A DNA stretch of 64,000 nt from Strigamia acuminata (GCA_949358305.1 OX442314.1:43966581-44030580); one strand, 5' to 3'. Shown: positions 1-12,209, numbered from the stretch's first letter. Notes: a model not told the origin generated them from the letters alone. A program made the numbers and translations.

Positions 1-440
1 ATGTATACTTCAATTTTTTCGCAAAATTAAATTTTTTCGCGACCCCAATAGAAATGACACCTAATGGATTGTTTTTACACTCGACACTCGACACTCTGAT
101 GTCGGTTTCATTCGGCCCACGAAGTGAGTATTTGCAAGGCTTTTCAGGCGCGCATGTGCAAGTGTCAAAGGAAAAACAGCAGTGGCAGCAACTTGAGTGA
201 AGGCGGTGTTTCTTGGAGTTCCATTCGTCGTGTAAACATTTCCAAAAGGCATGAAAAAGAAATTGATTTTCCTGCCCAGTGACGATAGCCCTATCATCTC
301 CCGTATCGTCCGACGATTGACACGCCACATCATCAACATCATCACCTGTTTTTTCTTACTCAGAAACGTGTCTACCTTTCAAACGATAGAAAAAATAAAA
401 AGGAATCTGTTTATACATCTGCAGATCCTGAAAGATGCTA
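1..440. repeat. Dispersed repeat A, copy 1 (5' end outside window)
   Basis: Begins in the middle of a repeat found again at about 2057-2290, 7050-7755 and 8835-9690. Shared landmarks are a TTTTTTCGCAAAATTAAAT-like stretch, a run reading gtgcaagtgtcaaagg, the block gaattgattttcctgccc, and cgtgtctacctttcaaacga. Copies differ by many substitutions and indels, so the family is old. Open frames inside it differ between copies and contain stops, so I call no gene. Its class is unknown. Confidence 0.7.
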
Positions 441-840
441 CTTTGTCGAGAGATCGAGATGATAAACAGTCAAACTGCTTTTTGCATAGACACAACATTA
501 CATTTGTTACAGTGACTCAAAAAATTGTTCACATGTTTGTAGTAGTATCGTTAATTGGCAAAAAAAAGACTTAAAATGATTTCTCAGAAGGAAAATATTT
601 TAAATTTTAACACAAATAGCTCATGATCTTTCAGAAAAAGTAAATAATTTTTAAAAATTTCAAAAAACAAAAAAGATATGACCGAAAAAGCATCGTTCTT
701 TCATGTGAACAATTATTTTGCTGCTCCAATGTGATTGATTTTTGGTGTTGGAATCACTGTTATTGTGCAAGTATATTCGAAATTGGGGTTATATAGCAAC
801 ATTATGTATCATAGCTGTATTTTAAACATTAGAAATCATC
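441..840. other. AT-rich spacer, nothing recognised
   Basis: AT-rich sequence between repeat A and the Tc1-like frame. It should hold the left end of the Tc1-like element, but I could not find a matching inverted repeat on the right side. Confidence 0.4.
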
Positions 841-1797
841 ATGTGCCCTTTCTCATTGGAAAAACCACAAAATGTTCTAGCATTAGTTGAAAAAGGGATT
901 TCTGTTCGAAAAATTGCTGCAGAAGTCCGAGTTAGCATTGGATGTGTGTCTAAAATTCACAAAACATATGCTTTAGATGCAAAAAAAACAAAATTAGGTC
1001 GCCCAAAAATTCTAACAGCCACACAGGAGCAAAACATTGTTAGGGCAGTTACATCAGTTCGCTTAGATACAGCTGTAGACATGCAAATTGATCTTGCTAA
1101 ACATCATAACAATGTTGTTAGTGCTCAAACTGTACTAAATGCGCTAAAGAGAAATGGATTGAAGTCATCAGTCAATGTTAAAATGCCCTTATTAACAGCT
1201 CGTCATAAACACCTCAGAATGGAATTTGCCCAAAAGTACAAAGACTGGACAATATACGATTGGAGAAGGGTTATTTTCTCATATGAAACAAAGATTTACC
1301 GTTTAGGAAGTGATGGGACCATCGATGCCATAGAAGTCCCTCAAGTCACAACCACTCCAACTGAAGTCCCAGATGCACAGATGAATGCAGAGTTGAAAAA
1401 ACGAGGGATTCAAGTGCAATGCAGGCAAGCATCTCTTCACTCAAATGAAGTTGACATTTTAATAGGAGTGGACCACTACTGGAAATTAATGACGGGACAG
1501 ACGGAATACATCAAAGACAACTTGATTGCCGTGAAAACCAAATTAGGATGGACACTCCATGGACGAACTACTCACGGCAAGCAAATAATCGCTTCACCAA
1601 TCCACCAAAATAAGATTAGCATCGTCCCCTCATCTGACGAAATTCTACGCAAATTCTGGGAACTTGAAGCCATCGGGGTGCAACATGAATCGCTTACATC
1701 GGTGGAGGACGCGGAAATTTTGGCAAAATTCGAAAAATCGATCAAACCAAGGACTTTAGCAATTCATAAGTGTGATTTCACAATGATATTTTTATAA
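841..1797 (+). pseudogene. Chimeric frame: Tc1/mariner transposase N-terminus fused to BEL/Pao protease-region fragment
   Basis: The 318-codon frame has two unrelated parts. Residues 1 to about 160 look like a Tc1/mariner transposase: a helix-turn-helix (ISVRKIAAEVRVSIGCVSKI), a second DNA-binding region and the start of the catalytic domain. At the first catalytic position the usual SDE motif reads SYET (residues about 150-153), so the Asp is a Tyr. The transposase stops just after LGSDG. From about residue 161 to 303 the protein matches the DUF1758-to-RT linker of the BEL element at 12210-16154 (shared TTPTE, SSEVDIL-like, GVDHY, LGWTLHG, FWELE.IGVQHES blocks). The last 15 or so residues match neither. 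The DDE second half is absent, so no transposase activity is expected. It is a composite relic that happens to stay open. Confidence 0.75.
1322..1745 (+). mobile_element. BEL/Pao fragment embedded in the Tc1-like sequence
   Basis: About 425 bp whose translation is collinear with residues about 538-676 of the BEL polyprotein downstream (13820-14235). It is clearly diverged from that copy at the nucleotide level, so it comes from a different family member. The left junction falls at an ATCGATGC that is also present at the corresponding place in the BEL copy. No LTR sequence is attached. Confidence 0.75.
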
Positions 1798-2056
1798 TAT
1801 TTATTAGTCATAATATTTTAGCAGTTTTAAATTTATATTGTTTGAAGAGTGCTCAGTCATAGTATAGTGTCATGTGTGTCATTTATTGCACGTGTCACTT
1901 CTTGTTATATTAGTTTACATTTTTATTCTAAAACTGATGCTTGCTTCAGTTGCTGTTTTGCTTAGAAAATAAAAGGTTTGCTTTTTTGTGTCCACGAGAC
2001 TTCAAATTATTTTGACTTGGTTTTCATTAACCAAGAAAAACCCGCTGAAGGATTGT
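1798..2056. other. Spacer, nothing recognised
   Basis: AT-rich sequence with an AATAAA at about 1968. No open frame or repeat end seen. Confidence 0.4.
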
Positions 2057-2290
2057 TTACGTGATTTTGTCGAGCAAACGTTTTCAAAAGGCATGAAAAA
2101 AGAATTGATTTTCCTGCCCAGTGACGATAGGCCCATCATCTCCCGTATCGTCATCATCATCATCACCTGTTTCTACTTCCTCAAAAACGTGTCTACCTTT
2201 CAAACGATAAACAAGATTCTTTTTTCTTTTTCCTATCTCTCGACAAAGTAGCATTTTTTAGGATCTGCAGATGTTTTTTGGATCCTGGTA
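2057..2290. repeat. Dispersed repeat A, copy 2 (partial)
   Basis: Carries only the right half of repeat A, from the tttcaaaaggcatgaaaaaag block through cgtgtctacctttcaaacga and a ctgcagatgtttttt tail that copy 4 also has. It lies about 200 bp upstream of repeat B, the same order as copy 4 and the second repeat B, so A and B may belong to one larger duplicated unit. Confidence 0.65.
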
Positions 2291-2490
2291 CACCATTATG
2301 TATAGAGATGATATGTTTGTCTGAATGGTCAAACTGCTTTTTGCACACGACACTAAGTTATATCTGTTAACATAATTGTGCACAATCAGGTTCGTTTCCA
2401 TCGCTAAACCTCAGTTTATTGGAAATTTGTTAAAATATCCAATCCTCAACATATATTGCCAGAAATTATTATCTCAGTAAACGATATCAC

Positions 2491-4475
2491 ATCAGTACCG
2501 ATTATGTCTTAATTGCCCACACACCACACAACGAAGCAACAAGAATCCGTCAACAACTTGGTTGTAAGGTTTTTTTCATTCTTTTTAGTAAAATACGAAA
2601 TACCTGGAATATGTATTACATTAATATCTGTTATATTTATTTGGTATTTGTTCTGTTTAATTGCATATTTTTGTTACGTTACTTTTATTCTGGATTCAGT
2701 TATTGATGACACAATTGTCATGCGATATGATTCATTTATTGTAATTGTATAGAACCAGGATTGGTTCACTCCTTGCCTTGCCTCGCTCAATAAGAGATTC
2801 ACCAGTTGACAATGGGAGGATGCTTCATCAAGGAGCCAGGGTTTCCACGTACGTTGGCAGTTTTCTATCTGAAGAGATACAAAACACATTTTGATTTATG
2901 TTTTTTCTTTTTCACAAACGGTCGATCTGGCGATCAAGGTCATCTACAAACTACGAAGCAAAACGTGAGACCGACATTCAAATAGCGACAGATGTGCAGA
3001 ACGTCCCCGTCTGAGAAAGACCAGATCTGATCGTTAACATCCCAGAACTGCTAAGATATCCGTTTGGCGGAACAGTGTTCGAGTTTCCAGGCATTAGAGT
3101 TGAACATTTAAAAATGGATTTCCCATTACATGGATTTTTCAATGTAAATTCGATTTAAAAAAAAAGAATAATTTATAAATTTTTTAAATTATTTTTTTTT
3201 ATTTTTTTTTAGATTGAGAAATTGGAGAATCGTGAGAGCTGGTGCAGTCTTACAATGCGGTCAAGTAAATGCCACAGTCATGGAAGAATGTGGGCTAACA
3301 ATACAATGAGAATTGTAAATGCCACATTCCTTCTTGAATGTGGGCTTACAAAACAGAAATTTTGAAATGACCAGAGCTCTCTTCTGGTTTCACCGAGACA
3401 ATGTCATCAGTTTATGCAGGGGTGACCACGTGGAGGTAGAGAGTTGGATTTTACACCCCCAAAACACATCTTACATTGATTGTTCAATGTAATTTTGGGA
3501 CCATTTGAAATATAAATGCCAGCTCGTTAATTAATGCAATAATGCGAGTCAATTTTCGGAATTCAAAAATGACCATACTTTTAAGACAATGATAAAAGCA
3601 ATTTAAAAATATTATAAAAATATTCGTATCGCCGTAAAAAATACATTTCTTAAAACCACCGAAAAAACGAGTTGGGACTGACTAGAAAATGGCGGCCTAT
3701 AATACGGAAAAAAAAAAGGTACGGTATTTCATTTCATACATGAGCGACAACTAACTTCGTTTTTGACAACTGACCTGATATTTATGTTTAAAACACATTC
3801 AATTCAAACTGAAGGGTATATTTGGTCGGAAATTACCAAAATTCGAATCAAACCGGCGCTCGAAGCGACTAAGGACAGCATTCCTGTTGCTCTCTCATTG
3901 GTCGAGAAATCCTATTGTTGTCGGCACATTCTGGTGGCTGTGTGAGAGAGCGACAGGAATGCTGTCCGATTGTTGTCGGCACACTGAGCGTACTACCATA
4001 TCCTCACTAAATAAGTGCCCATTTCCCCATCACATTTGAAAAACCAGTTAAGGTGAGGTTCAAGGGGGGGTCAAGGGGGGGCGCCAGCACCCCCGTTGTT
4101 AGGAAAAAAAAGAAAAAAACCCTAGAACACCTGAAAGACTAAGAAAAAATTATTTATTAACAAGAATTATTACCAACAGAGTGTGCCGACAACAATCGGA
4201 CAGCATTCCTGTCGCTCTCTCACACAGCCACCAGAGTGTGCCGACAACAATAGGATTTCTCGGCCAATGGGAAAGCAACAGGAATGCTGTCCTTAGCCGC
4301 CTGTCTCGAAGCTTGCTCTGGTTTCCACCGTCAACAAGAATGTGACTACGGGGTTCACAAAATAAATTAACGACGTAGTTGATCGCAACAGAACGAATCT
4401 TTAAGCAGACGGTGACCCAGATGAGACAACTCAACGTCATCTACTCAAAAGTAAATAAAATAAACATTACGATAT
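2491..4475. repeat. Dispersed repeat B, copy 1 (about 1.5 kb plus an insertion)
   Basis: Matches 10373-11588 plus 16754-17095 collinearly, from taccgattatgtcttaatt to aaacattacgatattcatta. The second copy is split by the BEL element; this copy is split by the fold-back element at 3867-4304, so each copy serves as the empty-site control for the other. Frames inside differ between copies and have stops. I recognise no protein. Copy 1 and copy 2 also differ in a replaced stretch near 2855-2925. Confidence 0.8.
3867..4304. mobile_element. Fold-back TIR element in repeat B, 8-bp TSD CTCGAAGC
   Basis: About 120 bp at 3869-3993 is repeated inverted at about 4177-4294. Each arm itself contains an inverted pair (ggacagcattcctgttgctctc and gagagcgacaggaatgctgtcc) followed by a ttgttgtcggcaca block used twice. 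The element is flanked by CTCGAAGC at 3859-3866 and 4305-4312. Repeat B copy 2 (around 16918-16930) lacks the element and has a single copy of this octamer. The left tip is about six bases shorter than the right tip (ga versus acaggcgg before ctaaggacagc). No transposase. An 8-bp duplication fits hAT, P or Merlin types; the octamer does not follow the hAT nTnnnnAn pattern, so the superfamily is open. Confidence 0.8.
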
Positions 4476-5862
4476 TCATTACGATTATTAGGAATAATCC
4501 ACAGATCCAAAACAATTTTCAATCATTTAAAGTTAAAAATCGTGCTATTTCATTTTTAAATTTGTATTAGAAATGATTTGAATTTGTGACGATTCTACTT
4601 TTAAGACTAAATTATTAGCCATTTAAGAGAGATAAATCGGTTTAAACAAAAAGTTACTAATCTTAGTAACAACCCAACCGAGATAAGCTACGGAAAATGC
4701 GCGCTAAGTGAACAAATAACAGAACAATATCTAACTTACAGTTTTACATGTTTGGATACGAGATACAACTGGATCTGAGTTCTACGCTTGTGTAAACGGG
4801 CGGCAACCACTGGTTGAGGATCCGGGCGAAGCCAGAGGGATAGGGCTGACTTTACGGCATCGTCACAAATAACGCTACGGAGACGTATACGGTTCCGTAA
4901 CATGAGTAACTAGAAATGCGAAGACTCCTTCGCATTCTTCCGGAACATTCTTTAGAATATTCTGAGTCTTTAAAAGTTCTAAATCTATAAGAAAAATATA
5001 ACAAATACTCCGTAATTGTTATATGTTTATAATATGGGTGGGGACAGTCACAATGGTCGTGAGACCATCGCGGGAAGCTTTGACACTTCCATCCGCCAGC
5101 ATGCCTTACGATGACAAGATCTTGTGATCAGGCACCGAGTATTTGTTTGTGCGCTACAAGTCGCTGTCGGTGGTACCAACCACCGGGTAAACATTCTTCA
5201 ATACCCAAGTATTTGTTCACATGTTCAGCGTAATGTTAAGACATTACTCACGGTTACCAACCCGAAGAATCGCCTGTAAATTGGTCCTGTACTGACTTCC
5301 GACGATAGCGTCAGTGTCACAGAAGGACCCACAAGTCAACTTATTGACAAGACCCGAGTTGATGTTTTACTGACTGGAGACACAACGGATGCCCCAAACA
5401 CAGAAGGACCAAGGGCTATTTTATGTAACCGACCCTGAGTAGTCAGTTCACTGACTGCGGACACGAATGCCCTTAAACACAGAAGGACCACAAGTTAACT
5501 GACCCTGTCCGATGAAACCTTTGAAGCCGGCAGGTATAGAAAGCCGAGAAGTTTTCGCAGCATTTAAAGAGGAAGTTCAGTCTTTGTTCTTCATTTGCTT
5601 CTTCCAAAATCAGAGTGTATTGTGTGAAGCTGTTGGGAAGACGAACCAGACTGCATGACCCGAACATTGACTTGCCACCACACCATCCAAAGATTACAAA
5701 GTATCAATTGAACGACGCACAGAGATTGAGGCATTTTAGTTGCGGACAGTCTACTGACAACATCATCCTGATGACATTCTGTACATGTCAAAATTGTGTC
5801 CGTCCGTTCAGATCAAGGCACATGATATGGTTGCATTAACGACATTGGTGCCAGGAAAACCA
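4476..5862. repeat. Intergenic region with degenerate tandem repeat
   Basis: No gene supported. About 5310-5515 contains three diverged copies of a roughly 75-bp unit, each with acacagaaggacc followed by a cctgag/ccgagt and an actgactg block. The rest shows nothing I recognise. Confidence 0.5.
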
Positions 5863-6100
5863 TCATGAGTGCATGCACCTGTCATCAACTTTTACTTGGC
5901 AATGTTGCAAGAGCAATATGCCAATGTGTTTGCTTTCCCGACGGGACTCGTTGCGCATTTGACAGTGCTTGAGAAGAATGTCTTTTCTTGTCTGAAATGC
6001 TTTCACATTTGGCGAAGGCATCAGCTGCTTGCATTGTAAGCAAAACTTAAGGCTTCGTGGGACTGCCTGCGTACAACAACGGATGTGCCGAAGACACATC
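5863..6100 (-). pseudogene. Zinc-finger-like fragment (repeat C, copy 1)
   Basis: The minus strand reads FCLQCKQLMPSPNVKAFQ followed by TRKDILLKHC, a C-x2-C ... L-x2-HC pattern like a degenerate zinc finger. Nearly the same peptide occurs on the plus strand at about 8597-8670, with a frameshift just after CKQL. Both are short and have no flanking exons I can define, so they are treated as gene or transposon relics in opposite orientation. Confidence 0.4.
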
Positions 6101-6510
6101 AAACCATATGGTTTTTCCCGATTCCTGCACCCCAGCATTGGATGATCTAAGTGTTTGACAAGTCTCGTAAACCTGCAACACTAGGACTTTATGACTACTC
6201 CTCGATGCCAAGCTTGCTTCACGGTGTATATTGGGACAATATACACACGAACTTGACTAGGGCATCCTGCCTACCCACCAGCCGGTGATCCTTCATTTCG
6301 CACAAAGATACACAGTATAATTAATTGCGACCTGATAAAGTTGGCGGAAGGTGCAGAATTGAGAGCCCCCATAGTGTATGAGATCCACCACGGAAAGTTT
6401 GAGCCGTTTACGGAGATTTAAGATTGATTGTGTAATATATTTTTTTTCCCTTCTCCCATTTTTCTTTAACACTTAAACCGATACGTGCATATAACGTTTC
6501 TATTATACAC
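6101..6510. other. Spacer, nothing recognised
   Basis: No frame or repeat beyond a poly-pyrimidine ttttttttcccttctcccattttt stretch (near 6440) that recurs near 7905. Confidence 0.4.
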
Positions 6511-7025
6511 GTGTATATAAATGCCAATTTAGTAAGTGGAAGCCATATGCTTCAAAACGACTGCGACTGTCAAAGCAAAATGGTTCATTGTTTGAAAATT
6601 CAGAAAACGAATCCGATTCAAAGGATTCCGACGACGACACTGGATTGGTCCCTGCGGAGTGCGGACCCAAACCGTGCCATTGCTAGAGATGGCACAGTTT
6701 GGGAAATTGTGAATCAATCGTTGCCAGGTGTAAATATAACCGTTGACGAGCAATTGTTTCCTAATAAAGCCAGGTGTGGATTCACACAATATATGAGCAA
6801 CAAACCGGATAAATTTGGTTTGAAGATTTGGCTAACTGCAGATTTAGAAACAAAATATTTAGTAAATGGTTTCTTGTACTTGGGGAAAGATGATTCTCGA
6901 CCTGCTAATAAATCATTGGGGAATATGTTATGAAACTGGCGAAACCTTATTTGAAAAAAGGACGAAATATAACTACTGACAATTTTTTTACGTCAGTGTC
7001 ATATGACCAGTTTTGGCAGTTCTAG
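6511..7025 (+). pseudogene. piggyBac-family transposase, internal fragment with frameshift
   Basis: The plus-strand frame (6511-6933, 140 codons) contains motifs of piggyBac-type transposases: RDGTVWE, then VDEQLFPNKARCGFTQYM, NKPDKFGLKIW, and YLVNGFLYLGKD. The frame stops at 6931-6933, but the family sequence continues in the next frame from about 6922 (KLAKPYLKKGRNITTDNFFT) to a stop at 7023-7025. A one-base loss around 6920 explains the shift. The N-terminal part, the later catalytic Asp region and the C-terminal cysteine-rich domain are missing, and no TTAA-flanked termini were found. A dead fragment. Confidence 0.85.
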
Positions 7026-7049
7026 GTAGTGGGATATTCCGGCAGTTCT

Positions 7050-7755
7050 AGTGTTAAGCAAATTAATATTTTTTGTTTAATGTTGTTCATTTTGTTTATG
7101 TTGTTTTGTACATGTCCCAATCATCTGATGAATTCATTTGAGGTGCCTGCAAGTCATTCTGAGAAACAATGTTACCTCAAAACCCACCAGCCATGTTAGC
7201 ATCTTCCATCTACCATTCTTAATTATGCATTTTCAGGTTTTTCTTTTTTTATGTGAAGAGTTAAGAACGTTTTTGAACATTACTGCCTTTTGTGTTGTAT
7301 TGGCTGTGAAGAAAGCAGCAAGTAAAGCAAACTAGTGTGGAGCATTTTTAACAAGAAAATGCATTTCTATTCTTTCAGTCTCTGAAATGGAAATTTGAGC
7401 ACAAGTTTCTACTGATGTATACTTCAATTTTTTCTCAAAATTAAATTTAGTCGCGGCCCCCCAACAGACACGACATTCACTCGAATAGATTGTTTTTACA
7501 CTAGACAGTGTCGAGTCGATACCCCTTCTTCTGTTCTTCGTGTTTTTCGGACCACTAAGTGAGCATTTTCGAGGCTTTTCAGGTTCGCATGCGCAAGTGT
7601 CAAAGGCAACACGGCAGTGGCAGCAACATAAGTGAAGACGTGTTTTTTAGAGTTCCATTCATCGAAACACACGAAAAAGGAATTGATTTTCCTGCCCACC
7701 ATCTCCCATATCGGCAATTGACCGGCTACATCATCATCACCATCACCATCAGCTT
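7050..7755. repeat. Dispersed repeat A, copy 3 (long form)
   Basis: Begins with ttaatattttttgtttaatg and a tgtcccaatcatctgatgaattcat block, runs through ccatgttagcatcttccatct, then the aattaaatttagtcgcggcc and gaattgattttcctgccc blocks shared with all copies. The same order occurs at 8835-9690. It ends early at about 7755. Confidence 0.7.
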
Positions 7756-8584
7756 ATGAATTTTCCATGCCACGCCGTGGCTTGTTTTGCTGGACAAGAC
7801 ATTAGCCACGTGAATTATTATTGCATTTACGCTTGTGGCTTTGTTGAATATAGTTGTTTACTTTATCCCGTTGTTAGCTTATTACTAATTATTTATTTTT
7901 TAATTTATTTTTTTTCCCTTCTCCCATTTTGTTATAACATTGATATGATTCATGCAAGTAGCATTCGTGGTTTTGTATAATTTAAGAATGTAAACCTTTA
8001 GAACCCAATTGAAAAATTAAAAGGGAGTGAAACCATGATATTGTGTACTTTTGTGTGAGCAAAAGATAAAAGGAGATCGAACCTACCTATTCGAAATGTC
8101 CGATTGCCTCCAGTGCATTGACTGAATTTAGTATTAGTTTTAGATTCAAAATTTGAATTTTGAGAGACCAAAATTAGCAAAGAAGGGAGTTGTTACGCGT
8201 ACGGACCGTTCCGATTGACGACCGGTCCGTAACGTGCTATTTGGCCTAATTAGATTTAATAGTTGCTAAATGTCGTCAACAGATGGCGTAGGCGTTTGAC
8301 TTTGTAATCGCCTCGTCACCAGGCTGATTAACTTGATCAATAGGGAAGATAGTAATACTTTTCTTTATACAGTTCTACCCAGCTTTAGTCAGTTCACTAA
8401 AATTAACTAAAATTAATTGTTTTGCAAACTATTTGAGCAAGGACACAGACATTGGAAGCCCGTCCAACCACGGTGACCAGTGCAATTACCCCAGTGACAA
8501 CATGACCAAATCTCGGCACACAAACTTACAAACAAGAATTCAGTCAACAGCATAGTTGTGGATGTGGAGGTAGGGGTTAGAATA
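7756..8584. other. Spacer with one strong hairpin, no gene
   Basis: No coding frame supported. At about 8197-8231 TACGGACCG and CGGTCCGTA form a nine-base perfect inverted repeat around a 15-base loop. Nothing else recognised. Confidence 0.4.
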
Positions 8585-8690
8585 CTAGCAACAGTGCAAG
8601 CAGCTTGAAGCCTTCGCCAAATGTGAAAGCATTTCAGATAAGAAAAGACATTCTTCTCAAGCACTGTCATTGGTAAAATGCCTTTACGCT
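8585..8690 (+). repeat. Repeat C, copy 2 (zinc-finger-like relic)
   Basis: Inverted, diverged copy of the 5960-6050 segment. In one frame it encodes PSPNVKAFQIRKDILLKHC. See the copy at 5863-6100. Confidence 0.5.
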
Positions 8691-8834
8691 TACAGTTGGC
8701 ATACAATTTGATATTCATCTTTCTATTCATTTATTATTTTGAATTTTTAGTTCATTTAATTTTGCTTTGTTTAGCCAATTCCATCATTTTCCTTTATAAT
8801 TTATATTTTTGACTAAATCTGTTATGAAAATTAA

Positions 8835-9690
8835 TATTTTTTGTTTAATGTTGTTCATTTTGTTTGTTGCTTTGCACATGTCCCAATCATCTGATGAATT
8901 CATTTTGAGGTGCCTGCCAGTCATTTTGAGAAACAATGTTACCGGTACCTCAAAACCCATCAGCCATGTTAGCATCTTCCATCTATGCATTTTCAGGTTT
9001 TTTTTTTATGTGAAGAGTTAAGAACTTTTTTGAACATTGCTGCCTTTTATGTTGTATCGGCTGTGAAGTGAAGTTTTTTTTAACAAGAAAATTTATTTCT
9101 ATTCTCTCAGTCTCTGAATTGGAAATTTGAGCACAATTTTCGATTCTGTAATATTGTGTATAAGTTCGTAGATTTTATAAACGTTAGTCTAATCGTAGGC
9201 TTTAACAATAAATCCTTTAAGTATTTCTTAAAAGCACAAGTTACTTCAGTTTTTTGGCAAAATTAAATTTAGTCGCAGCCCCAACAGACACGACAAGTAC
9301 GCTAATGGATTGTTTTTACACTCGACACCCCTTCCTCTGTTCTCAGTGTCATTCGGACCACGAAGTGAGCATTTTCAAGGCTTTTCATGTACGCAAGCGC
9401 AAGTGTCAAAGGCAACGCGGCAGTGGCAGCAACATGAGTGAAGGCGTGTGTCTTGGGAATACCATTCAGCGAGCAAACATTTCCAAAAGGCATGAAAAAG
9501 GAATTGATTTTCCTGCCCAGTGACGATAGGCCCACCATCTCCCATATCATCCGGCGATTGACACGCTACATCATCATCATCACCTGTTTCAACTTCCTCA
9601 GAAACGTGTCTACGTTTCAAACTATAAACAGATTCTGTTTTCCTTTTACTATCTCACGATAACGTTGCATCGTTCAAGATGTGCAGATGT
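8835..9690. repeat. Dispersed repeat A, copy 4 (longest)
   Basis: Contains the long-form left part (cccaatcatctgatgaattcat) and the full right part through cgtgtctacgtttcaaac and tgcagatgttttttt. About 160 bp inside this copy (9070-9240) are not present in copy 3. Frames on both strands are not conserved between copies. Confidence 0.7.
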
Positions 9691-10372
9691 TTTTTTGAAT
9701 TTTGGTAGACGTGCACCCCAATGTAAAGCATTGATTAAATAAAAACATTACGTGTTATGAAATATTTTTAAATATCTATTTCTTTCAGAAAAAATGTGGA
9801 AGATTTTCTGTGGGGCTGTGTGTCCCGAAGTGGCCTACGATATATTTGTCGTATACAAGGAAGATTGACTTCTCAAACATACACAAACATTTTTTAATAC
9901 ATCTTTTAGGACATTTCAAGAAATGCTCGAAGTGCAGGAAAAGTATACTGCTCCAGCCCCAGTGGCAGGAACATAAACTGCTCATTTGGAGCTGAAGCAG
10001 CCTGACAGCATGTGAAGATTTTTTTGTCCATAGTTGTACATTCGTGGACATAACAGAGAAGTGTTACTGGCAATAGACGGTATGCTTTACATGAATTGGG
10101 AACAGGTCGTGCATGAGGAAGATGAAGATGAAGATAGCACTCAAAATCTCCATCACTCTCCAAAATATTGTTAGATCAGGAAAAGAATAACCAAATTAAT
10201 TTGGCATACACAGTATAATAAAATGCAGTACTTGATACACAATAACACCACCAACTCGTGTAGCACCATTGGTTACACCTTCAATTATTGTAACACCACT
10301 GGTGTGGATTGACAGCCAAGCGTAAGTTACTTGCCCCTACTAAAAACAGCCAGTGCTTTAGATTTTTTATTG
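9691..10372. other. Spacer, nothing recognised
   Basis: No supported gene. About 10210-10320 has a short internal repetition around aacaccac. Confidence 0.4.
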
Positions 10373-11588
10373 GACATCAATACCGATTATGTCTTAATTA
10401 CCCACACACCACACAACGAAGCAACAATCCGTCAACAGCTTGGTTGTAAGGTGTTTTTCATTCTTTTTAGTAAAATACGAAATACCTGAAATATGTATTA
10501 TATTAATATCTGTTATATTTATTTGGTATTTGTTCTGTTCAATTGCATATTTTTGTTAAGTTACTTTTATTCTGTATACAGTTATTGATGACACAATTGT
10601 GATGCGATATGATTCATTCATTGTAATTGTATAGAACCAGGATTGGTTCACTCCTTGCCTTGCCTCGCTCAATAAGAGATTCACCAGTTGACAATGGGAG
10701 AATGCTTCGTCAAGGAGCCAGGGTTTCCACGTACGTCAACCACGATACAAATGTTCGATCGGGGTCAGGCAGTAGTTGCTGAAAATCAGGGTCTTTCACA
10801 AACGGTCGATCTGGCGATCAAGGTCGTCTACACACTACGAAGCAAAACGTGAGGCCGCCAATCAAATAGCGACAGATGTGAAGAACGTCCCCGTTTGAGA
10901 AAGACCAGATCTGATCGTTAACATCCCAGAACTACTAAGGTATCCGTTTGGCGGAACAATGCTCGAGTTTCCAGGCATTAGAGTTGAACATTTAGAAGTG
11001 GATATCCCATTACATGGATTTTTCAATGTAAATTCGATTTTAAAAAAAAAAAGAATAATTTATAAATTTTTTAAATTATTTTTTCATGTTTTTTTTAGAT
11101 TGAGAAATTGGAGAATGTGAGAGCTGGTGCAGTCTTACAATGCGGTCATGTAAATGCCACAATCATGGAAGAATGTGGGCTAACAATACAATGAGAATTG
11201 TAAATGTCACATTCCTTCTTGAATGTGGGCTTACAATACAGAAATTTTCAAATGACCAGAGCTCTCTTCTGGTTTCACCGAGACAATGTCATCAGTTTAT
11301 GCAGGGGTGACCACGTGGAGGTAGAGAGTTGGATTTTACACCCCCGAAACACACCTTACATTGATTGTTCAATGTAATTTTGGGACCATTTGTAATATAA
11401 ATGCCAGCACGTTAATTAATGCAATAATGCGAGTCAATTTTCGCAATTCAAAGAAAAAAAATGACCATCCTTGTAAGACAATGATAATAGTGATTTAAAG
11501 AAATTATAAAAACATTCGTATCGCCGTAAAAAATACATTTCTTAAAACCACCGAGAAAACGAGTTGGGACTGATTAGAAAATGGCGGC
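10373..11588. repeat. Dispersed repeat B, copy 2, left part
   Basis: Collinear with 2491-3690. It is interrupted at 11588 by the BEL element and resumes at 16754-17095 (collinear with 3693-4475 after removing the fold-back element). Confidence 0.85.
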
Positions 11589-12157
11589 TGTGAAAACTGG
11601 CGTTTTACCTCAGGTTCACATTCCCTTTAATGTGTCATTTTATTTGATATTTTTGTATTTTGATTTCATAACATTTTAATTTGGGTGCACATTCCCTTTA
11701 ATGTGCCATTATTATTGCTATTTTGTAAACCTTGATTTAATAATGTTTTCTATTTGATATTTGTTCTTATTAATTCTTATTATAATATTTTAGTGTCTTT
11801 ATTTGCTAATTTCCATATTTTTTGATTTGATATTTAATATTTCCATTTATTATGTTTTTTATTTGTTTATTTACAATTTAGTGTCATTAACCTTTTATTT
11901 AAAGAGGGTTAGATTATTGTCACATGACCTGGCTTCAGCTCTCCTTCTAGGAATGCAGCTGAAGCCAATTATCGGATTAGTGGTGCTCCAATAGGAGCGT
12001 TTTTGTATATATCTTTTTGAAGACAATAAAGTTTAACCCTAGTGAGTGTACAAAATTCATGGTGGAAGCAAGCTGCAGATTTATTTAAAACATACACTTA
12101 AAATTACAAAGAAGCCAGAGACTTTAGAAGACCAACTAAAAGCGATTGGAATCTACA
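11589..12157 (+). repeat. BEL 5' LTR
   Basis: 569 bp from TGTGAAAACTGG to GGAATCTACA. Contains AATAAAG at about 12026-12032 as probable polyadenylation signal. A 63-codon frame inside it is present in both LTRs and is not regarded as a gene. Confidence 0.93.
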
Positions 12158-12160
12158 TTT

Positions 12161-12178
12161 TGGTGCCGAAACCCGGGA
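12161..12178 (+). promoter_or_regulatory. BEL primer-binding site
   Basis: TGGTGCCGAAACCCGGGA starts three bases after the 5' LTR. It has the TGG start expected for pairing with a tRNA CCA end. I do not assign the tRNA. Confidence 0.85.
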
Positions 12179-12209
12179 ATACCCCTAAAATAACAACTGC
12201 AAGTACAAA

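Noticed and set aside
11803-11994. 63-codon frame in the BEL LTR, repeated at 16399-16590
   Set aside because: Hydrophobic low-complexity frame duplicated only because the LTR is duplicated.
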